64,000 nt of DNA from Centaurea solstitialis. Taxonomy: Eukaryota; Streptophyta; Magnoliopsida; Asterales; Asteraceae. A program made the translations under genes and the position numbers. The notes beneath the pieces are model-generated. The model saw only the letters and a list, made by a program, of their open reading frames with translations, did no database searches and was not told the DNA's origin. The stretch lies in assembly GCA_030169165.1 (NCBI GenBank), contig CM058040.1, positions 84,432,373-84,496,372 of the forward strand, written 5' to 3'. Positions 48,330-60,900 of this stretch are shown here, in pieces; within the stretch, counting starts at the first letter, position 1, and the number at the start of each line of letters is the position of its first letter.

Positions 48330-48585
48330 TATCTCAACGGTCGGTAACATCTTGAGGGGGCAGTCGATGGTATCCCTGTCTACTTGGATTCAATTCGAGG
48401 GGGGGAACAGGAGACAACACCCCAGTTCATGGGTCGACCTTCGGGCCGGGCATGGGCGAGACTATGGGCCGGTACCGATTTCCATGGTCGAAAGGATTAG
48501 TTGGGTGTCCGAATGGATCCCGGATACCTCTTCTACTTCAGTCGAGACGTGTGTGCATGTGTTTGACTGTCGTCAAAAAAAAAAT
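48330..48585 (+). mobile_element. tRNA-derived SINE copy, head degraded
   Basis: Body words TTCATGGGTCGACCTTCGGG, GGGCGAGACTATGGGCCGG, GGATTAGT, CGAATGGATCCCGGATACC and GACGTGTGTGCATGTG parallel the copy at 11788, and it ends in an A tract. The promoter boxes are decayed. The 84-codon ORF here is SINE sequence. Confidence 0.7.
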
Positions 48586-48589
48586 ATAT

Positions 48590-49410
48590 CAGTAATATGT
48601 TTGTGAAATAGAGCTATTTTTTATTTTGAATTGTTTAAGAAAACTGAAAATAAAATTATTTATACCAAATTTGATTACCAACAATCTTAAAAAGATTTCT
48701 CCATAAAATGATATACAGGTATCACAAGTTTGTTAATTTATTTAAAAAAATATATGTGAAGTATTTGTGTCATTAATAAAAATTAAAAACTTATTATTAA
48801 GTTAGGTATAAATTAACTTAATAAGCAACACAATTTGTTTCATTTTCGAAGTTGGATTTGTCAATGAAATAAACCTCTTAATTTTCTGAAACAGTAATAC
48901 AAAACATTCAATATTTTAAAACCGTTATAAAATCAATTCAATGTCGTCACTCGTCAGCATCGCATATATTTTCTTTAAAAAATTAATTTAAAATACTAGA
49001 ATATTTTAGTAACGACTTAATAACTAAATTAAAAATGAAACAAATTAGGTACCATGGCTATTGTTTAAATTAGCATGGGGAATAATGTAACATGTGCTGC
49101 CCAGCTTGTAATTGTTATCAATGTCTTGTAACTTTACAGAAAGAACTCTATTCACATCTGTTTTTTTTTTTATAAAATTAAGTTATGAGATTTTTGTATG
49201 GAGTTTTATTTGTATGATCATCATAAATGTTAATTTTTTCATTGGTAACCATAATCCTGTAAAAGTTAATAACATTTATGAATTTGATTGTGTTTGTGAT
49301 GCTAGCCATTGAATACCTATTTTTTTAACAAAATATCCATAATATTGTTTAAAAATAATAATAGAATATAGTAGTTTTATGCATCAAAAACCAACTTCAC
49401 TCAATAAGAC
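48590..49410. other. AT-rich intergenic DNA, nothing recognised
   Basis: No conserved ORF, no terminal repeats found. Confidence 0.45.
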
Positions 49411-49416
49411 ACTTTG

Positions 49417-49676
49417 GTTAAGTTTAGCAAACCAACTGATAAGCTAGTTGATGACTGATAAACTATCTTATGAACAAATTATGTTTGGCAAAAACTAGCT
49501 TATGAGTATGTAAAATAATCAAAAAGAAAATCTTTGATAAATACTCAATTATAAGTATTTTATAATACAATTAAGACAAATTTCTAATAATATAATATGT
49601 TAAATAATACAAACAATAAAAAAATATATAATGTAATATATTATTTCAATAAGCTAGCTTATTTTTACCAAACAAT
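49417..49676. mobile_element. MITE, AGCTTATAAGCTAG family, copy 2
   Basis: GATAAGCTAGTTGATGACTG and GAACAAATTATGTTTGG(C/T)AAAA(A)CTAGCTTAT (split) align with 38580-38660. It ends TTTTTACCAAACA. More diverged than copy 1 and directly abuts the next element. Confidence 0.6.
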
Positions 49677-50034
49677 GAGCATCTCCAACAGCTTCTTTAT
49701 AATTTTTCAAAATAGAAAATTAAAATACTAAATCTCCAAAAAAATTACAACTATCTCCAACAGATTCTATATTTGGAAGGTTTCATCATTAATTATAATA
49801 TTTAAAATATTCCACCAATGTAATAAAATTTTATTTCTCCCATTAAAACTTTATTTTCAAAACATTCTATTGGCTATTACATTAAGTAATTATTTTTAGG
49901 GTTATCTCCATATTTAGAGAAAAATCCTCCCTCTTCTACTTTTCTTCATTTTAGAGATAGGGGAAGCTTTTGGCACACCATTTTAGTGTAAAATCTTCAT
50001 ACTCTTCATTTTGAAGAAGCTGTTGGAAATGCTC
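49677..50034. mobile_element. MITE with GAGCATCTCCAACAG ends
   Basis: Left end GAGCATCTCCAACAGCTTCT; reverse complement of the right end GAGCATTTCCAACAGCTTCT. 358 bp. This end type is common in plant MITEs. The target duplication is not clear. Confidence 0.75.
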
Positions 50035-50911
50035 TAATACTTCAAATCCAATTGTTTAACAGTGGATCATTAATTAAAATTTTCATTTTTTCCTAAACAA
50101 ACTATATATTCGCTAGACAACTATCTTGTTTCAAAAAAATATTTTTCAACAATTAAAGAATGCTTATTACATACAAAATTTCCTTAACAATCTGATTTTA
50201 TTTTCGGAATCACAAATTTAAGAAAGATTATTTCCAATTTAGACTATGTAAATATCTATAAATATTATATACGTGAAAGAAAAAACGAAGAACGTATTAA
50301 ATCAACTTGTTGACTAGAAAAGTTAAGGAGAATTTTGGACCTTGTTTTCTCGGTCAACAATGAAATGAATTTTGGCCTTATTTTTTTCCTTAAACAATTT
50401 TTTATTAATTAGATAAACGTATCATTTTAATTGAATTTTAAATCACATTGTTGGCACGTCTTTTGGGGAAGGTTACTTGCTATAAGATCTTCGTCTTTCA
50501 ATGGTGTATAACCTCGAATAAAATAATATGAAAACAAAAAACGTTTGAGTTAAAAATATATTGTTGATACTTAAAAAGTTGTTCAACTAACCATGTCTAC
50601 TTTCATTTTTTCCAACCACACACTTTGCGATAACTTTTCACACAACTATGCTTTCCATAAATAACATCATTTGGTGAAAAGTATAACATGTTTAGCATGT
50701 ATTATAACGGAAACCTAAAACATATCATGCTCAAATAATCCTGATAAAAGTTAGTTATGTATCAAATCATTTATGTAATAGTTGAATACTATTTCTGATT
50801 ATCTATAGTTGAATCGGGAAAATAAACAACGCTAAATTGTATATAAGAGGTTGAACATTGAATGTTGCCTTTAAACTAACATTAAAAATAATATTCGTGT
50901 GAGCTTTGATG

Positions 50912-51175
50912 CAGGGGAGGACCTAGAATTTTTTTTATACAGTGACGCCATATATATAATATAGACCAAAAATAAATACAAAAAACACGTTTTTTTACTA
51001 ATGTGTCTTCATCTTTAGCTTAATTCTATTTTTTCGAAGGACTTTTAAAGTTTTTTTTTATTGATTATAATATGTTATTACAACTTCTAAAATGATATGA
51101 TTGCACCTTTTTCAAAGTTATTTTTTTATCTCTTGCTGGATGTGCCACCATTGGCACCACTATAGGCCTACCCTG
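50912..51175. mobile_element. hAT-like element, same family as 31904
   Basis: Ends CAGGGGAGGACCTAGAAT and CAGGGTAGGCCTATAGTG (reverse complement). The left end and the T run match the 31904 element. Flanks CTTTGATG and TTAGGATG are only weakly alike. Confidence 0.55.
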
Positions 51176-51285
51176 TTAGGATGCAACCATTGAACTATAC
51201 TCAAGCTAGCATTTGTTACCATTGAACTAGTTTCAAAGACATTAAGATTTTTTTAAACCGACCAATTGTAATCCATACAAACTTA

Positions 51286-52257
51286 GGGGCGTTTGATTTG
51301 CAAAGTGATTTTGGATGGATTGGAGTCTTGCAAAAGAATTGGACTTTAAAAAAATTTGGAATGAAATGTTATCAAGTTTGACCACTTGTTTGGTTGACAG
51401 ACATTGAAATGGAATCTACTAAAAAAATTAGAATCTTTCTGTTTGGTTCACATAAAGTAACATGGAATTTGAATGAAATGTTAGTATATAACCAAAGTAC
51501 CATTTTTGAAAAAAAATTAAACCAAAATCCAACAATTGTGGTTTAGATACGTGGTGGTCGAAGGTGGTTCAAAATGGCAGTATGGTTTGGTGGGGGGTCG
51601 CGGTGGTGGTCAACTGTGTTTTAGAATGGTGGTTCAAATCGTCGATGGTCGGCAATGTCGGTTCAGAATGGCAGTGGTTGGCAGTGGTTTAAAGCGGTGG
51701 TGGCCGACGATGGTTTAGAACAATTATGGTCAGTGCAGTGGTGGCCAATGGTCGGTGGTGGTTCGGACGGGTGGTGGTCAGCGGTGGTTCAAAATGGTGA
51801 GACGGTCGATGATGGTTCAGAATGGTGGTCGACAATGGTTCAGAGTGGGGTCGGTGGTGGTCAACAATGGTTTAGAACGATAGTCGGTGGTGGTCGTCGA
51901 TGGTGGTTCAAATAGGCGGTGGTCAATGGTGGTTGGCAGTGGTTCATATTGGTCCGTGGTCGATGGTGGTTCAAAACCGTGGTCGACAATGGTCGACGGT
52001 GGTCGATGGAGGTTCATATAGGTCTGGTAAATCAAATAAGGAAGATAAGGACAGTTTTGTATTTTTGAGAAAATGAAGATGGAATGAAATAAGTTACATC
52101 TCAATTGTGATGGAATGATGAAATCCATGAATGGTGGAATGCGTGAAATTCAATTCCATTATATAGGTAAACAAAATGCCTAAAAGAAAATTGGTTAAAG
52201 AAATTGATCATTTCAGTTTCTTCAATTCCATTCGAATCCTGCAAACCAAACACCCCC
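51286..52257. mobile_element. PIF/Harbinger-like element with a GGTGGT minisatellite core
   Basis: TTA flanks both sides (51283-51285, 52258-52260). Ends GGGGCGTTTGATTTGCA and GGGGGTGTTTGGTTTGCA (reverse complement), with GGATTGGA/GGAATTGAAG further in. The 3-bp TTA duplication fits PIF/Harbinger (Tourist). The centre (51540-52020) is a degenerate array of GGTGGTC, GGTGGTTCA and CGATGGT words. ORFs across the array (51536-51915 and others) are repeat translations. Confidence 0.7.
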
Positions 52258-52361
52258 TTATTCTAGTCTTTTTTTGTTTTGTCGCCAGTTCACAACTAAT
52301 TGCATACTAACATGATTCAACTTTGAAACATCGGCCTCTAAATCACAATTTGGTATTACGG

Positions 52362-52585
52362 GTTGGATTTCGATGAGAAGTGCCAAATTTGGTGAGAATT
52401 GGTTATTAACTGTTGGATGAGAAATGAACGAACTTTAGGATGAGATGCATCATCTCAATTTCCTTTTAAGTCATAATTCATGGAAGGATGTTTAATTAAA
52501 ACTAATCAACGGTTTAAAATTACTTCTCGCACTTCACTCCAAAATAACACTTTTCACATCCCATATCTTGGTATTATACCCGGTT
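52362..52585. mobile_element. MITE of the GGTTGGATT(T/C)C family
   Basis: Starts GGGTTGGATTTCGATGAGAA and ends with CTTTTCACATCCCATAT-like sequence. Internal GGATGAGATGCATCATCTCA and CAATTTCCTT match the copy at 34700. Confidence 0.55.
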
Positions 52586-52799
52586 TATCATTCCTAGAAC
52601 ATAAAGGTTAACATTCTTTTACAATTTCTTACTCTTTAACCACTAATTACATGTCATTTTGATGTTAATCACTTAAGGAACATAGCTTGTCACTCATTAC
52701 ATACTAAATCATTAGTAAAGATCCTTACATTGAATTCACAAGTTAAACTTTTCATTTGATTGGACAACTTTTGATTCCAACTTTCAATGATTCTTGCAT

Positions 52800-53243
52800 G
52801 AGTAAATAATTTTTATAGCCATTCTCCATATTCAATTTCACCTCCTAACCATTCTCTCTCATAAATTATCCAAATAACCATCATCCCCTCCCCATTCTCC
52901 CCGCCCTAGGGCGGTTCTCTAATGCATGCAAATTACACCTTGTCTCCGCCCCATACACCCCGCCCTAGGGCGGGGTTGTCTAATAAATTTGCTATACCTT
53001 TTTTTATTAAGGTGAAATTAGAAAACCCCGCCCTAGGGCGGGGTGTATGGGGCGGGGAGGATGGGTTTCAACACCGGCTGGTTAATATCTTCGGCGGAGA
53101 CACGGTGTTTGGCCGGAAAACCTCAAACCCGCCCTAGGGCAGGGAGAATGGGGCGGGGATGATGGTTATTTGGATAATTTGTGAGAGAGAGTGGTTAGGA
53201 GGTGAAATTGATTATGGAGAATGGCTATAAAAATTATTTACTT
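52800..53243. mobile_element. Fold-back Mutator-like element with GC-rich palindromes
   Basis: TTCTTGCAT is perfectly duplicated (52791-52799, 53244-53252). The arms are about 120 bp near-perfect inverted repeats starting AGTAAATAATTTTTATAGCC. Inside are four copies of a CCGCCCTAGGGCGG-type palindrome (52901-52914, 52958-52975, 53026-53043, 53128-53143 with one mismatch). The 9-bp duplication fits Mutator-like transposition. No transposase. Confidence 0.85.
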
Positions 53244-53252
53244 TTCTTGCAT

Positions 53253-55080
53253 CAATCGTTCTTTTTATCTTTGATTTTCAAATATTTCTCTCAAATAGTG
53301 ATGTTCGATAAGGAACACTTGGTCATTAAAGTGATTTGAGGACTTGAGGTATAACCCCTTCCGTATCCGCTCCCTCTATCCATTTTGTTTCAAAGCATTG
53401 CAAAAATTCCAACCCCAACTTTATACCATTCTTTATTTTGTCTTTCTTTTTTCTCTAATTTTTCAAATATCTCTGTCGAAGTCTCTAATGTTAATGGATG
53501 AGTAAAACGATTACAAAGATTCAATCATTAAATTGATTTCAGGTAAGTCACTCCCCAAAGTTTCCTCCATCCATTTGCCTCAAAACATAATTCCAAATAC
53601 ATTTTTACTGGTTTTTGATTTAATATAATCTGACCTCACTTTAACTTTTACCAGTTATCACAACTAGTCCTTATACCTGGCTTACCATTTTTTAAGTGTT
53701 ACATAACGATCCACCACCGACCAATATGTGTTTTTTTAAGGTGGAATAAAATCAATTGTACTATTAATGGTAATCAATCTTACTTTTGACAAGAGTTATG
53801 TATGGATCCTTGCACACACACACACACTTACAAAATGACAGGAACTGTTTGTTAAGTAAGAAGATATGTTATTTAAATTGTACTTAAATTGTATTATGTT
53901 TGAAAATATCTCCAGGAGAGATGAATAATAAGAGATTGGTTAGAGGATTGACTTGGCAATAGTTTTTTAGTGATGACTAAAACATCAACCCAAGAGAAAA
54001 TATTGCTTGTAGCCTTGCGAACATCAAGATCCATTTGCTCTTGACAATTTGATAATCTATACATTTGAAAGAGCAATATTCAGACTGCAAAATACGATAC
54101 TTATTAGATGCGAACATTCAAAATAAGTATCTTGCCAACATCTACATTGAGTTTAAATGAATTATTTGATTTTTTTAAATTAAAACATATGATATATTTT
54201 CTAATTCATTTAAAATCACTTTTTGACTTTTTCAATAATTAGTGAAATCGAGATTTTATCATCAATTTTTTTTCATTTTTGCTTCCATAAACACTTACAA
54301 AAATGATATTTATTAATACTTTTCCCAAAGTGTTTGGATTTTATGTCTTTTTCTTAAAAATTCATTACACATTTTACATTAATTTAACCGTCTTTTTAAA
54401 AATTTGAACTCTTTTAGTTAATTTAAAAAAATACTTTTTGACAAAAATACTAATTTGTTTTTATAAAGTTATTTAATTTTCAATTTCCATTGAATAAACA
54501 TGTATCATTAGTTTGTTAAGAATATGAGCAATGCAACATATTTAGTTGGATTATATCGAACATTAGATTTTTTGCTATGTCAATGATATAATCAAAGACC
54601 AATACACGAAGAACACATTATCGAAATTTTTGATCGAGACATGACACGTTCATAATATTGGAGAATCACAATGGTAATATGTGCAACATGATAATAATAA
54701 TTACATTTTTTTCACAAATGAAAGAAATATATGTCCTTAATACAACTATTAAAGTTAATATCATAAACTTGATATTTTAAAAGATAAATCTTACTATAGA
54801 TCTTTCGCCCGAACTTGGTCACTACAAGTCTACAACCCCCTTTGTGAGAAGGCACCCTTTGAATGGCTTGAAGAATTTAAATAATGAATATGAATATTAT
54901 TCAGAGTTAGTTTGTTTTTTATTTTGTAAGGGATCCTATGACTAGTCGACCCACAAAACTGATGTGACAATTGATCGAAACCAAGTTTCTATTGTTGTAC
55001 GTTTTATATTTTATTTATATCTTTTCTAAACGTTATAATTTGAAAAATAAATAAAGAGTATATAATATTGATATGTATAT
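53253..55080. other. AT-rich intergenic DNA, nothing recognised
   Basis: No conserved ORF or paired terminal repeats seen. A short (CA)n tract lies at about 53814-53826. Confidence 0.45.
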
Positions 55081-55084
55081 ATAT

Positions 55085-55335
55085 ATATATAGTATTAGGT
55101 TCAAATGAGAAGTGCTAAAATAATACGAAGTAGAGAAATGATCTTCACCACTCATCCGGTCAATAAATGCGGCTTTGATCAGTCACCATCCTTGAATCGT
55201 GTCCATCCTTAGTGAATCTCGTCAATCCTCCGTGAATCGCGTCCCTCGTGAATCGGTCAATAATAGTGGCTTTGACTAGTCAACTATGATCTCAACCGTA
55301 TCAAAAGTTGAGATCACGTCTCTACTTCGTTTTAT
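55085..55335. mobile_element. Fold-back MITE
   Basis: ACGAAGTAGAGAAATGATCT (left) pairs with the reverse complement of the right arm, ACGAAGTAGAGACGTGATCT. Inside, GTGAATC(G/T)CGTCC-type units are tandemly repeated three to four times (55195-55260). Confidence 0.6.
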
Positions 55336-55600
55336 ATATAGGGTTAAGTTCAAATGTCAACTCAATTTGATTGTGAACATGAGGACCACTAAAAATTGTG
55401 TCACGTGATAATATTCACTCTGAGTATCAGACATTATTCAGAGTGAATAAAAATACCTAAATTTTATCCACTCTAAATAATGCATGATAATCATAATGGA
55501 TATTGCCACGTGGCAGGTTTTAATGGTCATCGCATTCATAATTAAGAATGAGTTTTTATTCGAGCTTTGTTTTCTCTCTTTCTATATATATGAACATAAT
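55336..55600. mobile_element. Fold-back MITE
   Basis: TATATATAGGGTTAAG on the left and TATATATAGAAAGAGAG (reverse complement) on the right; internal inverted words CATTATTCAGAGTG / CACTCTAAATAATG. The left part repeats at 56485-56602. Confidence 0.6.
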
Positions 55601-56484
55601 TTTATTTTGATTTGTTTTACATAAAATTATTTTGACAAAACTTATGTCCAATATTGTTTGTTTGTTTTTGTTTTTCACTTCGTTCGTCATGAAGTCAATA
55701 GATTAATTTTTTACTTTAAGATGACATGAAAGAATATATTACGTACGTCATCATAAAACTATTTGTTTTTTAATATATTCTAATGGTAAAAGTAACTTGT
55801 ATTTTACTTTAAAGATTAGCATCATCATGGATAAATATAGTGATTATTACTTTATTTTTTAAAACATAAAAATAACAAGAACCGTTGAATTGTTAGCACC
55901 AACTAATAACTAATTAGAGTATGTTAAGGATTGTTTGAAATCAACAAATATTGATATTTTAAGATAGATATCTTATAATGGTAGATGTACACTTCAAATG
56001 GTTGGATCGATTATAACTAAGACCGAATAAGACACTTCGTCTTATATTAACTCTACAATTCAAACAATAATTCCATAATGTTTTTTGCATCAGGATTGAA
56101 TCATCAGTCAAAATTTTCATTGTGTCATTTTAGATTTTTTGATTTAAATTCAATCAAATTCGATATATGATCTTTAAAATGACATATGGATTTGAATTTC
56201 GAGATGAACTACTCACTTTAACAATGATTTACAAAGTAAAACGTTGCATGATTTCTTTGATGTCCATATTGTCATTAAATATAATCAAGTAATCTTTTGC
56301 TTTTAATACAATTTATTTTATCTATAAATACCAATAATCAATCTTAAATTTATTAGTTCCTTTACTTCTTATAGCATTCAATATAACATGATTTCTAGGG
56401 GATTAATTGGTGCATTATGTCTCATATTCAAATCTTGTACTTTATTTAACCTTTCTCCCTTCATAATTACACTTACAAATAAGG

Positions 56485-57090
56485 TCAATTTCAAATAAAA
56501 ACCAGTTTTTCATTACGAACGTGAGGATAACCAAAAACATGCTACAAGATATATTCATTCTGAATAATCATCCATTATTCAGAGTCAATATCATAACATT
56601 TAGGGGGTGCTTGGTTCATTTTAGGAAATGAGAATGAAAATGAAAACGAGAATGAAAATGAGCATTGTATTGATGCTGCTTGGTTAACCCACTATACTTA
56701 ATGAAAAATTATGTCATGTTAAAAAGATATTTTCCTCTACTTTGAAAATACAAAATATGTTTTATTTAACATCAAAAGATGGAATGATATATGAAAAAAA
56801 GTACTAAGTGGAAATAAAATTTTCCATTTCTCCAATTTGGTCAGGAATGGAAATTAATGGATCTGTAGTAATGATTCCATTATATAATATCAGATCAAAC
56901 AACAGTTTTCATTATCATTCTCATCCCTTACCCTGCAATACCCCCAATCAAGCGCTCCCTCAATATTGTTTAACACTCGGTATTATTCAAATGAATAGCA
57001 CAACATTCAGTATTATTCTAAATGTTGAATAATACAGAATGTTGTGCTATTCACGTTCAATACTGCATGATTATTCAAAGTGAACATGAC
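56485..57090. mobile_element. Fold-back MITE interrupted by another MITE
   Basis: The left part (56485-56602) matches the 55336 element (GTGAGGA, TATTCA(T/C)TCTGA, CATTATTCAGAGT); the right part (56963-57090) carries GCATGATTATTCAAAGTGAA. The stretch between (56603-56960) has its own ends. Confidence 0.5.
56603..56960. mobile_element. Tourist-like MITE nested in the element above
   Basis: Left GGGGGTGCTTGGTTCATT; reverse complement of the right AGGGAGCGCTTGATTGGG. GAGAATGAAAATGAAAA on the left and GAGAATGATAATGAAAAC (reverse complement) on the right form the subterminal repeat. The flanking TTA on the left has diverged to CAA on the right. Confidence 0.55.
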
Positions 57091-57148
57091 ACTTAACAGG
57101 CTGGTCGCACCGGTGATCGGGTAAGATAGCGGGCTGGGGCGGCTAGGG

Positions 57149-57202
57149 GAATTGAAGCCGGCGGGCTTTTCAGGTTGGGTGTGCAGAATTGAAGCCGGCG
57201 GG
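57149..57202. repeat. Short direct repeat, GC-rich
   Basis: GAATTGAAGCCGGCGGG at 57149-57165 and 57186-57202, in a GC-rich patch about 750 bp upstream of the GALT start. Confidence 0.85.
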
Positions 57203-57594
57203 TCACAACCCTTGTGGTTTCACCACACCGCCAATGAGCCCGTGAGGTGTGTGTGTGTGTTGTGTGAGAGTGTTGGGTAAAAGTTGTAGATTATGGGAGG
57301 GTAAAAAGAGGGTTGGAAAAAAGCTGATATAACATTAAAAAGTGAAATATTTGGGAGAGTTGAGAAATATGGGTGTGCATGGCCTAAATGATTCTTGCGT
57401 TTTCCATCTGAATTGGGGTTTTCATTAAAATTTTTGTCGTTGAAAATAATGGTTAACAATTATTCCTAAAATAAAAATTATATTTGATAAATAAAAAAGG
57501 AAAGAAAAGAAAGAAAGAAGTAAAACGGTATCATTTTGAAATAGATTTGAAAATTGATGGAGAATAAATTGAAAATTTGTTTTGTTTGTTCCAG

Positions 57595-57790
57595 GCAGTC
57601 TCCTCTCTCTCTCGAACCGACCTGTTAAAGCTTTCCTCTCCACCATTCCCATCTTTCTCTCTCACACACTAACACACACACACAAACACACCCACTCTTT
57701 CTCTCTCTAAAAAAAAACCATCTTTAAACCATCTTCAATTCTCTCTTCTTCTTTTCATACTCATATTCATATTCACATCCAATTTGGGGA
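57595..57790 (+). promoter_or_regulatory. Pyrimidine-rich promoter/5' leader of the GALT gene
   Basis: CT-rich runs (CTCTCTCTCTC, TTTCTCTCTC, CTTCTTTT) with CA repeats, 160-350 bp before the start codon, as in many plant core promoters and leaders. No convincing TATA box seen. Confidence 0.45.
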
Positions 57791-57946
57791 TTTTGCTTCA
57801 ATTTCTCAACTTTCTGGAAAAGTCTTTTTCATGATTACTACTACAACAAATCTTCTTTACCGTTAGGGTTTGGTGACTTCCCTTTTTCTTCTTTCTTCAA
57901 ATTCTCTTCTAATTGTCAACAAGTTGAAGAAGAAAATTAGTTGGAC

Positions 57947-60900
57947 ATGAAGCGGACTAATAATAAACTAGACTGGTTCATGTCCTCAAAGCACAAAAAA
58001 AGATCGATTCAGTTCTTGATCCTTCTAGGGTTTCTCTACCTTCTCATGGTCGGTTTAGAACTCCCCTTTGTCTCCAAAATCGTTCGTCAAGAAGAACAAC
58101 AAGAAGACGACGATTCTTCTGGAAAAAACTTCTTCTTCTTCACCGACAACAAGAAATCATCATCGAACGCCGAAGAGGAGTTGCAGGTCAAAGAGGCTCC
58201 GATTCGTCCGATAAACGTCGTCCCCCAAATCGTCGCTAAAACCCCAAGGCATTCTCGGATAATCCGAGAGTTTAAGCCGCTTTCCACCTTGAATTTCGAC
58301 ACAAACAGCTTAAGCGGCGAGCCAAAAGACGGATTTGGAGGTATCCAGAAGTCTGTTAAAGAGGCCTTTTCGGTAGGGAAGAAGTATTGGGAAGAACTCG
58401 AATCTGGTAAACTGAATGTTAAGAAGAAGAATGTTAAGAATCAGACGGTTGAAGTTTGCCCTAATTCGATTACGTTATCGGGTTCGGGTTTTCGAGAGAA
58501 AGGAAACATCATTGTGCTTCCTTGTGGGATGACTTTGGGATCACATGTGACGCTTGTGGGGAGGCCTAGAGAGGCCCACCCGGATCAAGACCCGAAGATC
58601 TCGTTGTTGAAATCGGGTCAGTATTTGATGGTTTCTCAGTTTATGATGGAGTTGCAGGGTTTAAAGACGGTCGATGGCGAAGACCCGCCGAGGATTTTGC
58701 ATTTTAATCCAAGGTTGAAGGGGGATTGGAGTGGGAAGCCTGTGATTGAACAGAACACTTGTTATAGGATGCAATGGGGATCTGCTCATAGGTGTGAAGG
58801 TTGGAAATCTAGAGCTGATGAAGAAACTGGTAAGAAAGTTTTCGACAATTTTCGATATGATTTTTATGTGATTTCTGGTTTCTTGGTTGTTTTCTTGATG
58901 ATTAGGAAGAACCCATGTGAATTGAACTGTATTTAGGATTGAATTTAAGTTTTCAACTGCAAATAATGGACCAATTAGTTGTCTTTTTGCTTGAAAATTT
59001 GAAGTTATAGATGTATTTCAAGAAAGTTTGAGTATTTATAAGTAAATGGGTTTGTTTGTTGGTTTTCTTTGGCTAAATCTTGGGGTTTTTTTCTTCTAGT
59101 TGATGGTCAGGTGAAATGTGAGAAGTGGATTCGTGATGACGATAACCACTCGGAGGAGTCGAAATCGAGCTGGTGGTTGAACCGGCTCATCGGTCGGACC
59201 AAGAAGGTCACTTTTGATTGGCCGTATCCGTTTGCGGAAGGGAAGCTATTCGTGTTAACTCTTAGCGCAGGATTGGAGGGTTATCATGTTAACGTCGATG
59301 GGAGACATATCACCTCTTTCCCTTATCGAACCGTGAGTTGCATTCGGGCTTTTCTTTTGATGAAATAATAGTAAAAAGAAGCATCTTTATTTGAAGTTTC
59401 AAGAAATGTAGATGGGTTCTTAGTTTCAAGAAGTAACAAAGATTTCTTGATGTGAATAGGGTTTTGCATTGGAGGATGCCACGGGATTGGCTTTGAACGG
59501 AGACATTGACGTAAATGCTGTATTTGCTGCTTCTTTGCCTTCGGCACATCCTAGTTTTGCTCCTCAAAGACACCTGGAAATGTCGAATAAATGGAAGGCC
59601 CCACCGCTTCCAGATGGGCCCGTTGAGTTATTCATCGGGATTCTTTCGGCAGGAAATCATTTTGCCGAACGGATGGCTGTCAGAAAGTCTTGGATGCAGC
59701 ATAATCTCATCAAGTCTTCACATGTTGTCGCGCGTTTCTTTGTTGCGTTGGTACGTAGAGATTCAAATGACATGTGATACGTGATATCAAATTATTGTTT
59801 TTGATTCTGCGGGTTGTATTTATTTTGGTCCGTTTATGTTTGTGCAGCATGCCAGAAAAGAAGTGAACATCGAGTTAAAGAAAGAAGCGGATTTCTTTGG
59901 CGATATCGTTATCGTGCCTTACATGGATAATTATGATCTTGTGGTTTTGAAAACTGTTGCTATATGTGAATATGGGGTGAGTTTTGAGTTCTTTTGGAGT
60001 AAAAAGATTGTCTTGTTTTTATATGGTATGGGGTGTTAATTTTGGATGTTATTTTAACTCAGGTTCGGACGGCATTGGCCAAGTATATCATGAAATGTGA
60101 TGATGACACATTCGTTAGAGTGGATGCTGTACTTAACGAAGCAAATAAAATCGGCGATGGTAAGAGCCTGTACGTGGGAAACATCAATTACTACCATAAA
60201 CCCCTACGATATGGTAAATGGTCTGTAACATATGAGGTACTACCTTCATTCCCTTTTCTAATTCACAAGTTTTTTGTTTTTATTTTTTCATGCATATTCT
60301 ATATGCATAGGGGGATGTTCAATTGAGAACCATAATATATTTGTGAACCATGAGAACCGGTATCTGTATACATTAGTAAAAACCGTAAAAACTCATGGTT
60401 TCATAGCTTAAATCAACGAAAATTTTTCATGGATTGTTTAATATGATGCAAATGTTTCATATTATTCATTTTTTGATGTTCTTTTTTTGTAAAATGACAA
60501 GGTTTCATAGGATTAAAAAAACTACTTAAATCAGTTTCATAAGAATGAAAAAGTGTATGAAACTTTTTTCATTTTTACATAAAAAAACACCAAAATATGA
60601 CACAATTTTATCAAAAATTGAGTTATATGAAACATCTGCAACATATTAAACAAGTCCATGAAGAGTTTTTGTTGATTTTTGGACGGTTTTTACTAATGTT
60701 TTGGTTTTTAAATGAACTTCCCTCTGTCTATATACATACTATCACTGTCAAACTATGTATTATTCATTTGTTTTTTACTATGTATTTACTAATGTTTTGG
60801 TATATGCATTGATGCATATACTATCACTGTCAAACTATGTATTGTGTCAACGAGTATATTCATTAATGCATATCTACTTTGCATAGCGGTATTAAATGCA

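Noticed and set aside
51536..52128. ORFs of 60-103 codons rich in Val/Gly/Trp or Pro/Thr
   Set aside because: Translations of the GGTGGT minisatellite inside a transposable element.
57220..57652. Minus-strand ORFs upstream of GALT
   Set aside because: Low-complexity translations of the GALT promoter and leader on the opposite strand.
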